DNA of 64,000 nt from Ptychodera flava. Taxonomy: Eukaryota; Hemichordata; Enteropneusta; Ptychoderidae. The stretch is from positions 34,754,388-34,818,387 of the forward strand of contig NC_091928.1 of assembly GCF_041260155.1 (NCBI RefSeq). The letters run 5' to 3'. The position numbers were made by a program, and so were the translations under genes. The notes under the pieces were generated by a model. That model was not told the origin of the DNA and ran no database searches. It was given only the letters and a program-made list of their open reading frames with translations. This document shows positions 43,462 to 55,792 of the stretch, piece by piece (position 1 is the stretch's first letter; the number at the start of each line of letters is the position of its first letter).

Positions 43462-46400
43462 TAGTATATACATTTGTACAATATTCAACATGCCGATATA
43501 TATTGTAATATTCGACATGCCGCTAGAGCGATACGCTTACAGCATAGAACACTTGACTTTCCTGCGAAAATACGATGATAATGATTTTTACACATTTTTC
43601 ATATATTTAATGATGTATTTCTGAAAGTAACCATACAATTTACAGATTGAGAAGATAACATAAGGTATCCTTCCATTACAAGACGACAGAACTGTAAAAA
43701 TGACTCATTTTTTGATGATTTCTGTAAACTAAATGGCTTGTTTCCTGTATAATTTGCAAAATTGCTGTCGGACAAACATCAACACATCCCGTGTGAAATT
43801 CGCAGAAATGTAATACCCAAGTAGAGTGCGTCGTTCGAATTCGTTTTATCGGCTTAAAGTGTTAAAGCGTCTGTATTGACAAAATAGTAGACAGATACCA
43901 CGCGCACATGTTCCATTTTCAGCGCTTATTTACTGAACTTTAATGTCTGAAAACTGTGTTTTTGGTAATGTACATTCATACAAATACATTAATTTATCAA
44001 AAAAAGACGAGTTTTGTCCATAAACGCAAAATTTTTCATGAAAACTGTACTGAACGTTTTCGAATGGAGGGTCTATGAATAATGATAATAATAAACGTAA
44101 TGCGAAAATCCCTGAGGTAGCATCTGTTGTAGTAGTGAAAAAAGTGATATGTTTTGATTGTGCTATGATATTTAACCATTGCTCTCTGAAAATATATGCA
44201 AAGAGAGCATCGGTCAAACACTTCATATTTTCCTCATTGCGAAGCAAAATTTTGAAATAAACAAGTGAACTAGTGCACGGCTGGCTCACTCCGAAATGCG
44301 TAACAGTTACATGATTGTGTATGTTTCCATGGCTACAGCATAAACTGCGAATGTAGCCTTGTTCTTCGGGTATGTTTTCAACATTCAGTTTAACGTAATT
44401 TGTTGCCTTGGAAATTAATCAAACTCAGTTCCATGAAACTGGTCACCGAATATGTTCCTTTCTTGTCTTCAAATTTACGCATTCTTGAGCGGTTTTGCCA
44501 ACAGGGACAAGCAAAGTCAGACCCCTCAGCAACCAGAAATTACACCAATATCGTCACGCCATCTCACACACAACAGACCCCCCAGGTACGTGGAATCGCA
44601 GTTTTTCGCCCTGACACAAACCACGCCACATTCTGGCAAAGTCACTCACGGTTGCTTCAATAGTTTGTTTGCCTTTTTAAGGTTTCTTTTTTTATTTCCT
44701 TTTTTGAAATTCTGTCACTTGGCTTCAAGCTTGTATACCAGAACCTTGAAAAACCGTCTATGCTTGTACCGGTCAGAATCCTTATTACTTTTATCTTTTT
44801 CCCTTTTTTTATACAGGTTGCAGCGGCGGCCTTGACGCCAACTCTCATAAAACAGATCATGACGTCAGAGGCGTTTCGTAACGTCACAACCTGGGCCGAA
44901 TTCGAAGAGGTAGCAAATCGCCTGCGAGAGAAGTCTTCGAAAACCCGGGACGAGGCATTGCCGTATCTCCTGCCAGTTTTCCCCGAGAACAAAACAATCT
45001 TTAAGCACAGGCAATATGGCGGATTCAAAGACGCCATTGCTTTTTCCGTAATTCACAACAGGACGATCGTGCAAGTTCCCTTCATGAGTGACGACGACGA
45101 CGGAGGCGGCAAACTTATGACGTCGTCAAATAAAATCTTCGATGAAGACTCAATCCGCCAACTTGTGCCCACGGCCACGCTAGACCAGTTTAAACGACAC
45201 TGCGAGAAGACAGACATTCAGGTAGTTTACCTGTCGAACAAAAAGTTAGACGCATATGGCGGTGCGAGTCAACTATACAGAGAGATTTTCGACATCGCGC
45301 TTCCTGGACGCGACGAACTGCCAAAAAATCCCAAGGAGAGTATCCGAAATGTGACACCAAATGCGACGTGCTTGGCCCTGTACGACCCGGAAGGTTACAT
45401 TGAGAACGATGACGATGGGAAAGAGGTGTCGGAAAAAGTAGAGTCCCAACTGTTGAGGGCGCCAGTCGTGTCCGAAATGCTTGACACAGTCACGAGTACT
45501 GTTAGTAAATTTTGTGAAAACGACAAATACTTGGCGATGCACTGGCGAAATAAGACGTCTGAATGGTATGCTTTTCACTATAAATTTCAATTTCTTTCAT
45601 TGAAACTTACTTTTATTCTTTAAGGAAGTACGCGCCTCGAAAGTGTTAGACTTAATCTTTTGCTTAAACTTTCCTAAATGGAACTTTCAACCATTCTCTC
45701 ACTAAATCAACGATGAAAATCGGGGTTACCGTGCAAAGTTTGGAACTAGCGAAACAAATTACCAAAAAGTTTGAGACATTTGATATTCAAAATGGCCGCC
45801 ACTCCTGTGTTAACTCTATGGGGAAAAATAAATTTTGAATTTTCGAAAAAGTAATACGATGAAATTGTTTCTTTTTCCAAGAGCTTCAAAATGAACCCCC
45901 ACAAGTGGTAGACCAGAAAAGTATTGTAGAAATTTGAAAGTCCGACTATCTGTCCCCGAGGCGCGTTCTACCTTAAATTCAAAAGTTATTTTTTTCAACA
46001 CAAATATATTGATACTCATACGTATACATTATTGAAAACAAACACTGACCTATGCAGGTGTAATTTTGAAATTGCTTTGGCGACTAAATGCCAGGATACA
46101 AAATCAATGGGTACATAATTACAGTAATCCCTCGCTCTAACGACCACCAGTAGTACGAATTATCGGTTATAACGTATGTACAATGTGTCCCCGGCAAGCT
46201 AGTCTGGATTCGAATTCCCTCATTTGAACGAACACCTCAGTTTAACGAACGTTTTCTCTGTCCCCAAGCATGGTCGTTAGAGCGAGGGTTTACTGTATAA
46301 CAAGCATGAATATAATGATTGTCAACGAACGATTCAAATGTGTCTTCCATAGGTGTGAACAAAATTCCCAGAATAGAGAGACATGCACATCGCTGAAGGA

Positions 46401-47853
46401 CAAAGTCGTCGAAGTCACAGAAATGATCGCCAGCACTGTGGCCAACATGATGAGAGACTCGAAGATCAAGTGCGTCTACGTGGCTTATCCCACGGGGTCA
46501 GAGGTCAGAAAAACGCGCACGATTATAGAGTGCTCGATTTTATTTCTCATTTTGGGTCAAACATGCAAAAGTGATTAATCTATGATAGCATCGTGCCGTC
46601 GCAATATGCTGCATGGCTCAAAGTGCTTTAACAATTATTTGTCATGAGCTAAACATGCCGAGCCATGACTGCCGCGCCGTTACGAGGTATTGCACTTGTG
46701 ATCCTGTTGTTGATCAAGCTTTTTACGGTCATTTTTATTTATCTAGATTCCTCTGTCATAAAAAGTAAATTTATCGGGTCTGATTATGGTAGTACCCGCT
46801 TCGAAATTAAAAAAAACTTTAAAGCTTTGTCCGAAGTCTTAGAAAGGGCACTTGTAATCATTCTCTTTCAAAATCAGGAATAAAGATCAAAGGTCAACTT
46901 GTTAATATGATTCCAGGAAATAACTGAACCAGGTCGACATTTACCGACACTTGAAATCCGAAAAGGCCACGATCTCTGTTTTAACTCCATGGGGAAAAAT
47001 TAAATTTTTGCGGAACAAGCTTTTAGTATTCTATGACCATGGAAACGAGCCCCCAGAAGTGGCAGGCCAAGAAGGATTTGTAACAAGTTTGAGAGTCGAG
47101 GCGTGTGCTACCTTAATGTTCAATTGATATTTTCACGTCTAGTGAAAGGCTTCTCCTTACGGATATGCAGTAGTGAAATGATAACATTCATGTAAGCGGG
47201 CGAGTGGTAATTTCTCATTTCCAGGAAGTTATTAAATTCATGAACGAGAAAATACTGGCGAGAAGACGTATAATGACGCAATCAGACTTATCCATAAGGT
47301 ATCCGGAAAACATGGAAGAAAAAGAAATGAAATTGCTTCTTGAAGAGGAAATCTGTCTTCGTAAGTAATAAAGTTCCGCTAGCTGTAAATTCTCTAGTTT
47401 TTCGATATTTGTCTGGCATTTCTGGGATAGATTTTCTTACAATATTCTTATAATATTTTCGAAATTCATATTCGCCGACATAGCTTGTCATATATGACGT
47501 TCTAATCCAGAATTCAATCCTTTGTCACGCAAAGCATCGAATAAAATTGTACTCAATGTAGTATGCTGTTTGCAATGCTAGTTCTTATACATGTATCTTT
47601 ATCAACAGGCTTACTTTTAGAGAGATGAACTGAATGTTTGTAAATCTACGCCCCAGTATTCGACAAAATTAACCAAATTCAACATTTTTCAGGTGCCGAA
47701 ACGTTCATAGGATGGCCGACATCAACATGGTCCCAATCCGTCGTTGACCAGAGACGCCAGGCCGGCAAGGAGAGTTTGTTCTTTAATGAACTTCCTTACT
47801 TATCCATCGTGAAAAATGACTACGGTCTTGTCTTTGACATCGTTTTTTCTTAA
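42995..47853 (+). CDS. Type II membrane O-fucosyltransferase-like protein, six exons
   Basis: Exons by splice signals with matching phase: 42995-43117, 44505-44585, 44817-45565, 46353-46503, 47225-47360, 47693-47853 (TAA), totalling 466 aa. All introns are GT-AG; the weakest donor is GAG/GTCAGA at 46504. Exon 1 gives a short basic tail (RR at 14-15) and one hydrophobic segment at ~16-31 ([13 protein letters not shown]), a Golgi/ER type II signal-anchor. A stem with NYT follows, then the catalytic part. [19 protein letters not shown] resembles the GG..N...A..LNRT start of O-FucT domains, [12 protein letters not shown] the basic nucleotide-sugar region, and [17 protein letters not shown] the usual C-terminal 'F.G...S.FS..V...R' motif. 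Function inferred: transfer of fucose from GDP-fucose to protein in the secretory pathway. Family membership is likely, specificity unknown. Confidence 0.75.
43281..43461. repeat. (AT)n/(CA)n microsatellite in intron 1
   Basis: Two AT dinucleotide runs (43281-43362 and ~43417-43461) flank a CA run at 43393-43415. It lies within intron 1 of the fucosyltransferase-like gene. Confidence 0.95.
45620..45976 (-). mobile_element. Complete 357-bp MITE in intron 3
   Basis: The ends TTAAGGAAGTACGCGCCTCG and CGAGGCGCGTTCTACCTTAA are inverted repeats with TTAA tips, and the interior matches the family (CGGGGTTACCGTGCAAAG, AAAATGGCCGCCAC, CCCCCACAAGTGGTAGACC). It starts about 55 bp after the exon 3 donor and lies antisense to the 12511 copy. 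Confidence 0.8.
46122..46295. mobile_element. 174-bp mariner/pogo-like MITE in intron 3
   Basis: Inverted ends CAGTAATCCCTCGCTCTAAC and GTTAGAGCGAGGGTTTACTG are flanked by TA on both sides (46120-46121 and 46296-46297), as expected for Tc1/mariner/pogo transposition. No transposase. It ends 57 bp before exon 4. Confidence 0.85.
46796..47116 (-). mobile_element. ~320-bp MITE copy in intron 4
   Basis: Family end GGTAGTACCCGCTTCGAAAT at left and GTCGAGGCGTGTGCTACCTTAA (less two bases) at right, with a diverged interior (AAATCCGAAAAGGCCACGAT, CCCCAGAAGTGGCAGGCC). It is older than the copy in intron 3. Confidence 0.7.
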
Positions 47854-48122
47854 ACATTTGCATTTCATTTCAGCGTGGTTGCACATTTTCACATTTTGCA
47901 GAGTGAGTTGGTTAACTTTATGTTTGTTTGCTTGGTTTGCCGTTCTTTCTCTTCTGCGATAGCAAACCTTATGAGCCTTCGAACAGATGAACATTTTGAG
48001 TCAAAGCTAATAGTTAACCTTTAAAGTGTTTTTTTTACCATTACAAAAGACAAAACTATAGGTAGTGTCGAAGTTTACGTTTTCTAGACGGGGCATTTGG
48101 TGCTTATTGAAATTATATTATG

Positions 48123-48295
48123 AATAAATGAAAAGGAATGGCTGGGGTCTGTGACATTTCAGGATAGCATAGAAGGACTGAGAAACTCAGGTTGCTGGGA
48201 TCACAAGCTCATATTTTCTCTGTTTTGTGTTCATCGATGTAATCAAGTGATAATTTCATTGTCGTTTGGAAAATGTCTGAACCGCATTCAATAAA
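48123..48295 (+). promoter_or_regulatory. Candidate polyadenylation signals after the fucosyltransferase-like gene
   Basis: AATAAA occurs at 48123-48128 and 48290-48295, 270 and 437 bp after the stop codon. Either could end the transcript. Confidence 0.4.
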
Positions 48296-49701
48296 TGTGA
48301 CAAATTGTTACAATTTGGTGGCCTTTGCTCGTGTATGCGACAGTTGTATTCTAAACTTTAAACTTTGATTAAGACAACAGGGCTACCAGGATTTTAACAC
48401 AGAGAAAATTCAACAAATTTTAACTTTGTTTAAAATACCTGAACAATGTTTATGTAAGTTTAAAAAAACCGCGACTGGCCTTATAAGCTGCTTTTAATTT
48501 CGTCAAGGAGCACAGCGCCGCACTGAGTCAGCAAGGGTGGGCCCGAAAACAAAACAAATCATCGGGTCACTACAATTCGAAAGGTAAAAGTCAGCAGCTC
48601 ACTTCAACAAATTCAGATAACTTTTTCGTAGTCGTCGTCTTTCCATGACACTTTGCTAGCCTACCATCGACGTATCACCACATCGACAAAATCCAAAAGT
48701 TCAGGGACGGGAATTGAAACCACACAAAAAACAATATGACGTCCAAGAAAGCAAGGCCTCGGGCATTGTGCCAGTTATTTTTTTTCTTAAAAAGGTGCGC
48801 AAGGTTGTCATTGTAAGATGGATGTAGCGTTTTTTTATCACTGACATCATTACAGGTTTAGCGTTTCATCGGTGCTCTTCATATACTTGAGTATTTTTTC
48901 GTCACTTTTCGAATATGGCTTACTTCCGTTTCGAAGACGAATTGCAGTCTGGGACTCTCACGTGATGCTGTCCGTATTCTATAAAAATCAATCGTGGAGA
49001 ACATTGTAGGGTTTGCTTATAAAATCATCAGTACTGACTTTGTTGATGTTCATTACATCTTATCAAGGTACTGTGTATTTCTCAACCGATAACACAAACC
49101 GGTTTCAACGATAAGCATGGCCATTTTATCACAGTTTTAGTTTTTTCCCGTCGAATGTCACATTTCAAGAACATGCATGGGATTAAACAGTGCCTTGTTG
49201 ATTTTACACAACGTCTATTAATACCTTGGAATTACAACGTTCTTTGGTGATATTATAAGAAAAATATTTCTGACGATAGAAATCATGCCACCTGCATTCA
49301 TTACAAACGTTCTCCTTCGATAAATTTTGCAACAATTTAACCCAATACGACGCGTACGTTCACTCTACCACAGTCAACATCGTCAATGTTGCCGCGCCCC
49401 AATGAAAAAACTCACCCGTACACTGACTGCTTGAACATTCGTATATTGCCTTTGTCACATTTCCCGCCGAAGATACCGCACAGAATGCTAACAACAGTTT
49501 CTTTTTCTCGGTGCAGTATGTACGGGTCGGTACAACGATTGGTATTTCCTATACATTGGACGTGTTCTGTAAGTGAGAACAGTGGACGTCGTATTGGGTT
49601 CAATTGTTGCAAAATCTATCAAAGGAGAACGTTTGCAACTGATAGAGTTGACGTGATTTTCTATCACCAGAAACGTTTTTCTCATCACCTATAGCACGTT
49701 G
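48296..49701. other. Non-coding stretch, nothing recognised
   Basis: Small open frames on both strands without domain features. No RNA gene or repeat could be identified. Confidence 0.35.
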
Positions 49702-49706
49702 TAATT

Positions 49707-51168
49707 AGGGGCCCAAGCCTACCGGCGTGGGCCCTATTGGTTTTACTGGAGTTCAATATTCTTCTTCTTCCTCATCTTCTTCTTCTACTGTCCCTTTTTT
49801 GCCCCTCTTGATCTCAGGAACCGCGTAATGTTAACTTCTCAAACTTACAGGGCTAATAGGTACTAATGGGTACTAGTGCATATTATCCTTAAAATTTTTA
49901 TTGGTCACGTGACCTGGTGGCCATATTGGATTTTCAAAAACCTAAAAATGCCTTTTACTGCTGACCTAGGTGTCTAGTCAGCTTCAAATTTTTTATATAG
50001 CAAGCATGACCTAAGGTCATAAGAATTGGCAAATAAAATTGCGTGCGGTTACGTGACCTTGGCCGCCATATTGGATTTTCGAAAATACCATTTAATCTTT
50101 AAAAATCTTCTTCTCCAGAACCAACACACCGATTGAGCTGAAATTTTGCTCATGTCCTCCTTAGAGGTATCTCTTTCAAGTTTGCGAAAGGCGTTTTGAT
50201 CGGTCACGTTGTTTGGCCGCCATATTGGATTTTGAGAAAATCGTGATTTAATCTTTAAAAATCTTCTTTTCCAGAACCAACACACCGATTCGACTGAAAT
50301 TTGACATGTAACATCTTAAGTGTGATCTCTTTCAAGTTTGTGAAAGGCGTTTTGATCGGTCTCGTGATTTGGCCGCCATATTGGATTTTCGAAAACTACC
50401 AATTTAATCTTCAAAAATCTTCTGCTCCAGAACTAACACACTGATTGAGCTGAAATTTTACTCATGTCATCCTTAGAGTGGTCTCTTTCAAGGTTGCAAA
50501 AAACATTTGGATCGGTCACGTGATTTGGCCACCATCTTGGATTTTGCGAAAATCGCAATTTAATCTTCAAACATCTTCTCCTCCAGAAAGAAAACACTGA
50601 TTAGGCTGAAATTTTACACATGTCTTCCTTAGAGTGATCTCTTTCAAGTTTGCACAAGACATTTGGATCGGTCACGTGATTTGGCCGCCATATTGGATTT
50701 TCAAAAAATAGCAATTTAATCTTTAAAATCTTCTTTTCCAGAACCAACACACCGATTGAGCTGAAATTTTGCTCATGTCCTCCTTAGAGGGATCTCTTTC
50801 AAGTTTGCGAAGGCGTCGTTCGATCGGTCACGTGGTTTGGCCGTCATATTGGATTTTGAGAAAATCGTGATTTAATCTTTAAAAATCTTCTTTCCAGAAC
50901 CAACACACCGATTCGACTAAATTTTTTACATGTAATATCTCAAGTGTAATCTCTTTCAAGTTTGCGAAAGGCGTTTCTATCGGTCACGTGGTTTGGCCGC
51001 CATATTGGATTTTCCGTAAAACATGCACTTCCAGGTGAAATGTACAGTAACTATGAGATGATGTTCAAATCCTACTTTTCCAAGCTCGAATTTTGCACCT
51101 AATATCATTAGTGCAAGAACTTCTAACCATGTTTACCGCTTGGGCCCCGCCAACGCTGCTTGCAGCTT
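49707..51168. mobile_element. 1.46-kb non-coding element with inverted GGGGCCCAAGC ends and internal satellite
   Basis: GGGGCCCAAGC at 49708-49718 is inverted as GCTTGGGCCCC at 51138-51148, and TAATT is present outside both ends (49702-49706 and 51169-51173), a possible 5-bp target duplication. The left end also forms a small stem-loop (GGGCCCA with TGGGCCC at 49728-49734). A CTTCTTCTT run follows, then the 156-bp satellite, then ~120 bp of unique sequence. No coding capacity. Class unresolved. Confidence 0.6.
49913..51015. repeat. Satellite array, eight ~156-bp units
   Basis: Anchored on GGTCACGTG, units begin at about 49913, 50047, 50202, 50358, 50514, 50670, 50826 and 50982; the first period is 134 bp and the others are 155-156 bp. 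Each anchor is followed by TTTGGCCGCCATATTGGATT and then, in complete units, a CTTCTCCAGAACCAACACAC and GATTGAGCTGAAATTTT block. The last anchor is followed only by the start of a unit. Confidence 0.92.
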
Positions 51169-51173
51169 TAATT

Positions 51174-52172
<999 letters not shown>

Positions 52173-52596
52173 CCTGAAATCTCGGTACACTGCTTCTTAG
52201 CGTTACTTTTGTTTGTGAATTGTTAGTGAGTAAAAGAGAGCGAGCCTTTCGGCAAAAAACACTGAGACCAGTGATTATCAAGGCCGAGGCAAACATCGTA
52301 TTCAGATGCCTCTCTACGTTCGTGACTTATAACCAACGTGCGCCACATTACCATTAAGAATTTACACTGTCAGCTTGTGAAAGAAGAGGAATTTGACATC
52401 TTCTTTGACATAAGATTATCTTCCTTGACATTAAAAAATCATGAAAGTTGCTGCATCATAATCCCATCATTCATATCGCTTTACAGATCAGTGTGCTAAC
52501 AAAGCACAAGCGTTTGGTGAACGCTTCCGGGAAGTGACCTCGTACTCGGACGAAATAATACTTTTTGATGGTATAAAAAAATCTATTTACATCAAA

Positions 52597-53584
52597 TTAA
52601 ACCAAACGAATACCGGAAATTACATCATCGCATAAATCTATGACACCCCACAACCCTTTACTGGTGTCAACGTCACCAACCAAAACACCCTTTGTGTAGT
52701 CGTTCACAGAGTACAAAACTCTGCCCTCAGCGTCCACCCAGAAGCTCAACTTATTATTGATCTCATGATGAACACGTGGAATTTTGGCTACCCAGTAGCC
52801 GGATTCGTCTTTTGCTTTCCGAGACAGAGTGGAAGGAAGTAACGATGGATCAACGTTATCTGGACTTTCATTGGCGAAGCCAACCGCCATACTAGATGAC
52901 CACCAGTTAGCCTGCTTCGTAAACCAAAGAGATACCTTTTCATTCGAGTTGACTTGCCTACTTGTGAACAACACTGCATTTTGAAAGCCGTTTAACCTGT
53001 TTGCTGATTTCCCATCTTCAGATATTTCAACATTGTCACCATGGCAATGATGAAAACGTAATTGTTGTTCGATATCACAGCTTACGTTATCCTGCTCCGG
53101 AAATGTGAAAGCATCATCTGGAGTAATTTCTTCTCGACCATCGCCAGTCACACTCACCGTGCCGACATGGGCGGATTGAAAATTTGCAAATGTAGTCGAA
53201 GGTTTAAATTGTAGGTAATATCGACCTTTCAGCTGCGAGCTTTTCTTACACTCTTGCATCTTGCCAGATGAGACTGAGGTCCTAATGTTCCCATTGCTTG
53301 CGACACCCTCACCATGACCTCCTGACTCCGGAAAGGTCGTTTGTCTGTTATTTAGCTCCTCGAGTTGCTTTTGTAGATTCCTTTGACTCGACTCGTACTC
53401 GGCTTTCAATAGTTTGGACAGTTGCTTGCCTTTCTCCTGTACTTTCCGGACCATATCTTCGACGTGGGTACGCAATTTCCTTTCCTCCTGCCGGTACATA
53501 GCGTCGAGCCTGCCCATCTCCTGTAAAATCTCACGCTTGGGATCTCGAATGTTACTATCCACCATATTGCGTGCTTGCAATTTT
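52597..53584 (-). CDS. RING-less coiled-coil/NHR protein (divergent TRIM-NHR relative)
   Basis: Minus-strand frame of ~328 codons ending with a TAA at 52597-52599. The N-terminal ~75 residues form a charged coiled coil (EEERKLRTHVEDMVRKV-like) matching the second half of the cluster coiled coils. A variable linker follows, then a complete NHR: LRFHHCHGDNV, AVGFANESPDN, GYWVAKIP, KLSFWVDAEGRV, KGLWGVIDLCDD. No RING or B-box is found upstream on this strand. The first ATG is a few codons in (53565); an acceptor CAG ends at 53585, and the frame may instead continue from an upstream exon (see 53690-53874). Orientation is opposite to the cluster. It is either a truncated paralogue or a real regulator competing for NHR ligands or dimerisation. 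Confidence 0.75.
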
Positions 53585-53689
53585 CTGAATCCTTACTGAA
53601 ATGCTCTACGGTTCCTGTAACCTTTGGCCGTATTCGCGGCTGTTTCCCCACTGTGTCATCGATATCGTTTTCCTACAGGGAAGGCTTAC

Positions 53690-53874
53690 CTGTAAGTCGC
53701 TACGTTAAATATTTGTACCACTCTGTCGTCTCGGGATTTCATGAGGTCGCCAAAGGATTCGACAGTGCCGCTCCGAGGTATCGCGTTTCCGATGCCGTGT
53801 CGCAGACTCTTATCAAGGATGTACCATTTGAAGAATAACCTTCCCAGTAACTTAATCGGCTCCCGTTTGTCCAC
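53690..53874 (-). other. Possible upstream coding exon of the RING-less NHR gene
   Basis: An open minus-strand stretch of 60 codons (KLLGRLFFKWYILDKSL, then GTVESFGDLMKS and VVQIFNVATY) ends at a good donor CAG/GTAAGC. The phase fits the acceptor at 53585, with a 105-bp intron. No start codon fits cleanly and no domain is recognised, so this is speculative. Confidence 0.25.
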
Positions 53875-53899
53875 TATTGCCGCAAACAGTGTCCTTTCC

Positions 53900-54963
53900 C
53901 ATCTGTTCGAGTTCTAATCAGTTCGCATGATACCTTCCACTCCCGACGATTGCTTAGTGTCTATGATAACCTTACCCACGTACGGGTTGCCTGCCACAGC
54001 GTTTGCGATAATTTTGTTGTCGCCAAGAGACATTAAAAATTAACCTCGTCAAAGGGCAGACTAGGGGATAAAGGGTATCTCGTTGATTAATTTGTTTTAT
54101 TTGTGTACAGTTTGAGTTCAGCGAGTGAAAGGTCGAACTGGAGCATCGTCAGGAATTCAAGTTATGGTTGCGCAAGGCAAAGACGTTTCAAAAGTAGCTC
54201 AGCCAAGTTCCTTATAGTCCGTTCCTAGTCACGTGACACCTGTTGATTCCGGTATTTTTGTAAATTCGCATCGATATGGTTTGGAAGTCGTCAATCACAC
54301 TAAATTAAATACATTACCTTAGAACACCGAGTTTTAACATTCAGGCTGAGTTTTCGATCTTGTCTTTACAGCGGGAACTACTTTCAAATCTTCTGCTATT
54401 ACACGAGGGAATACAACAGACCAGCAAAGTTTACAGTACAAAAGTTAGGCGGGATGTTTAAAGTTTCGCTGATTAAAGAATCGAAGTAAACCCTCCAACC
54501 ATCAGCGACAAGGTGTCCGCGAGGCCGCTGCTCTTCAAAGATGGGGAAATATGGCTTACACGGGAGAATAATAATATAGCGAAGCTGAATGAATGGTTTC
54601 CTACACTGCGGCAGTGTCATGTGATCGACTGGAAACCTTGTAAGGTCGGAAGCGTGGGCTAGAATGCCTTGCAGGCGAGAGCAAGCAGGCCAGAGGATGT
54701 GTTTCATATTCTTTCATTTAACATGAAGCCATATAGTTCCCGGTGAGGTTGATGGACGCATGCTCACAATGTCAATCATCTTTAACTTATTTCAATCAGT
54801 CTATTACTCATGTTTCATCGAAATAAAACGCTTAATTTACATTTCGATGCATTTTTTGGTTCATGTTATAAGAATTATTTTAGTTGGCGTAATCGAATTG
54901 TGTTTTTGATAAACACTTTGTCTTGTCCTAATTGTTTTTACTCTTGTTTAAGATATTGTCTGT

Positions 54964-54966
<3 letters not shown>
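53900..54966. other. Non-coding stretch, nothing recognised
   Basis: No gene or repeat recognised. RING and B-box sequences were specifically looked for on the minus strand and not seen. Confidence 0.35.
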
Positions 54967-55050
<84 letters not shown>

Positions 55051-55072
55051 TGTGTGTGTGTGTGTGTGTGTG
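54967..55072. repeat. (AG)n followed by (TG)n microsatellite
   Basis: AG repeats at 54967-55048 pass directly into TG repeats at 55049-55072. Confidence 0.97.
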
Positions 55073-55454
55073 TTCAGACATCTGCCTACTGTGCCTACTC
55101 CATAAGCATATTCACTTTGTAGTCATACCTCGATCTGAAAAAGGGCATTTATCATGCTTCTTCCATGTCGGCATTAAAAGGAAGAGCCTCGCCAAAGTGA
55201 TAGTCTGCGTGCGACGACTTGGAATCTGTGCGTTTCATTTTTCAGTCATTAAATTTGCAATACGATAACTGACACTGCAATCTACCGGTTTCATGAAAAG
55301 ATATGGCTGGGACTACAGGGTTCTCCGATACAATGGAAACATCGAATTGATTATAGGTTTCTTGTTTGAGATGGTCTACAGAAACCGAAAAAAGGCTGTA
55401 TCTTGGAATATCTTGGAGATAGCGTTGTTCAGGAGAGGTCAACTGAACAGATAC

Positions 55455-55792
55455 TCCAACCCGCCTTTGGGACAGATATACAGATTTTTTATATTGCTTT
55501 TCTGATCTATGTTGTAGCTCATTGTGAAGCTCTTGGAGTGACAAAAGTTTTCGACGCCATAGTGTTTCAAAAATTGTATTGTCCCCATATATTTAACACA
55601 TTGGTAGCGGTCATTTTGATTTTAAAAAACGCTTAATGTCAACTCGGGTAATTTGTTTTTCTAGTTCCAAACGTTGCATTGTTAATCCTGATTTCTATTT
55701 TCGATTCAATAAGAGAGAATATCCGAAGATTCATTGAGGAAAGTTTGAGCGACAATTGAAATCCTTTGCTTTCGAAATGCGTACAGCCTTAA
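55455..55792 (+). mobile_element. Diverged MITE family copy
   Basis: The right half is clear (TTTTCTAGTTCCAAACGTTG, GAGGAAAGTTTGAGC, TTTCGAAATGCGTACAGCCT then TAA). The left half is degraded, and its boundary is approximate. Confidence 0.5.

Noticed and set aside
44400-44835. Open frames across exon 2 and its introns
   Set aside because: Splice signals and phase support only the 81-bp exon at 44505-44585; the longer frames run through intron sequence.
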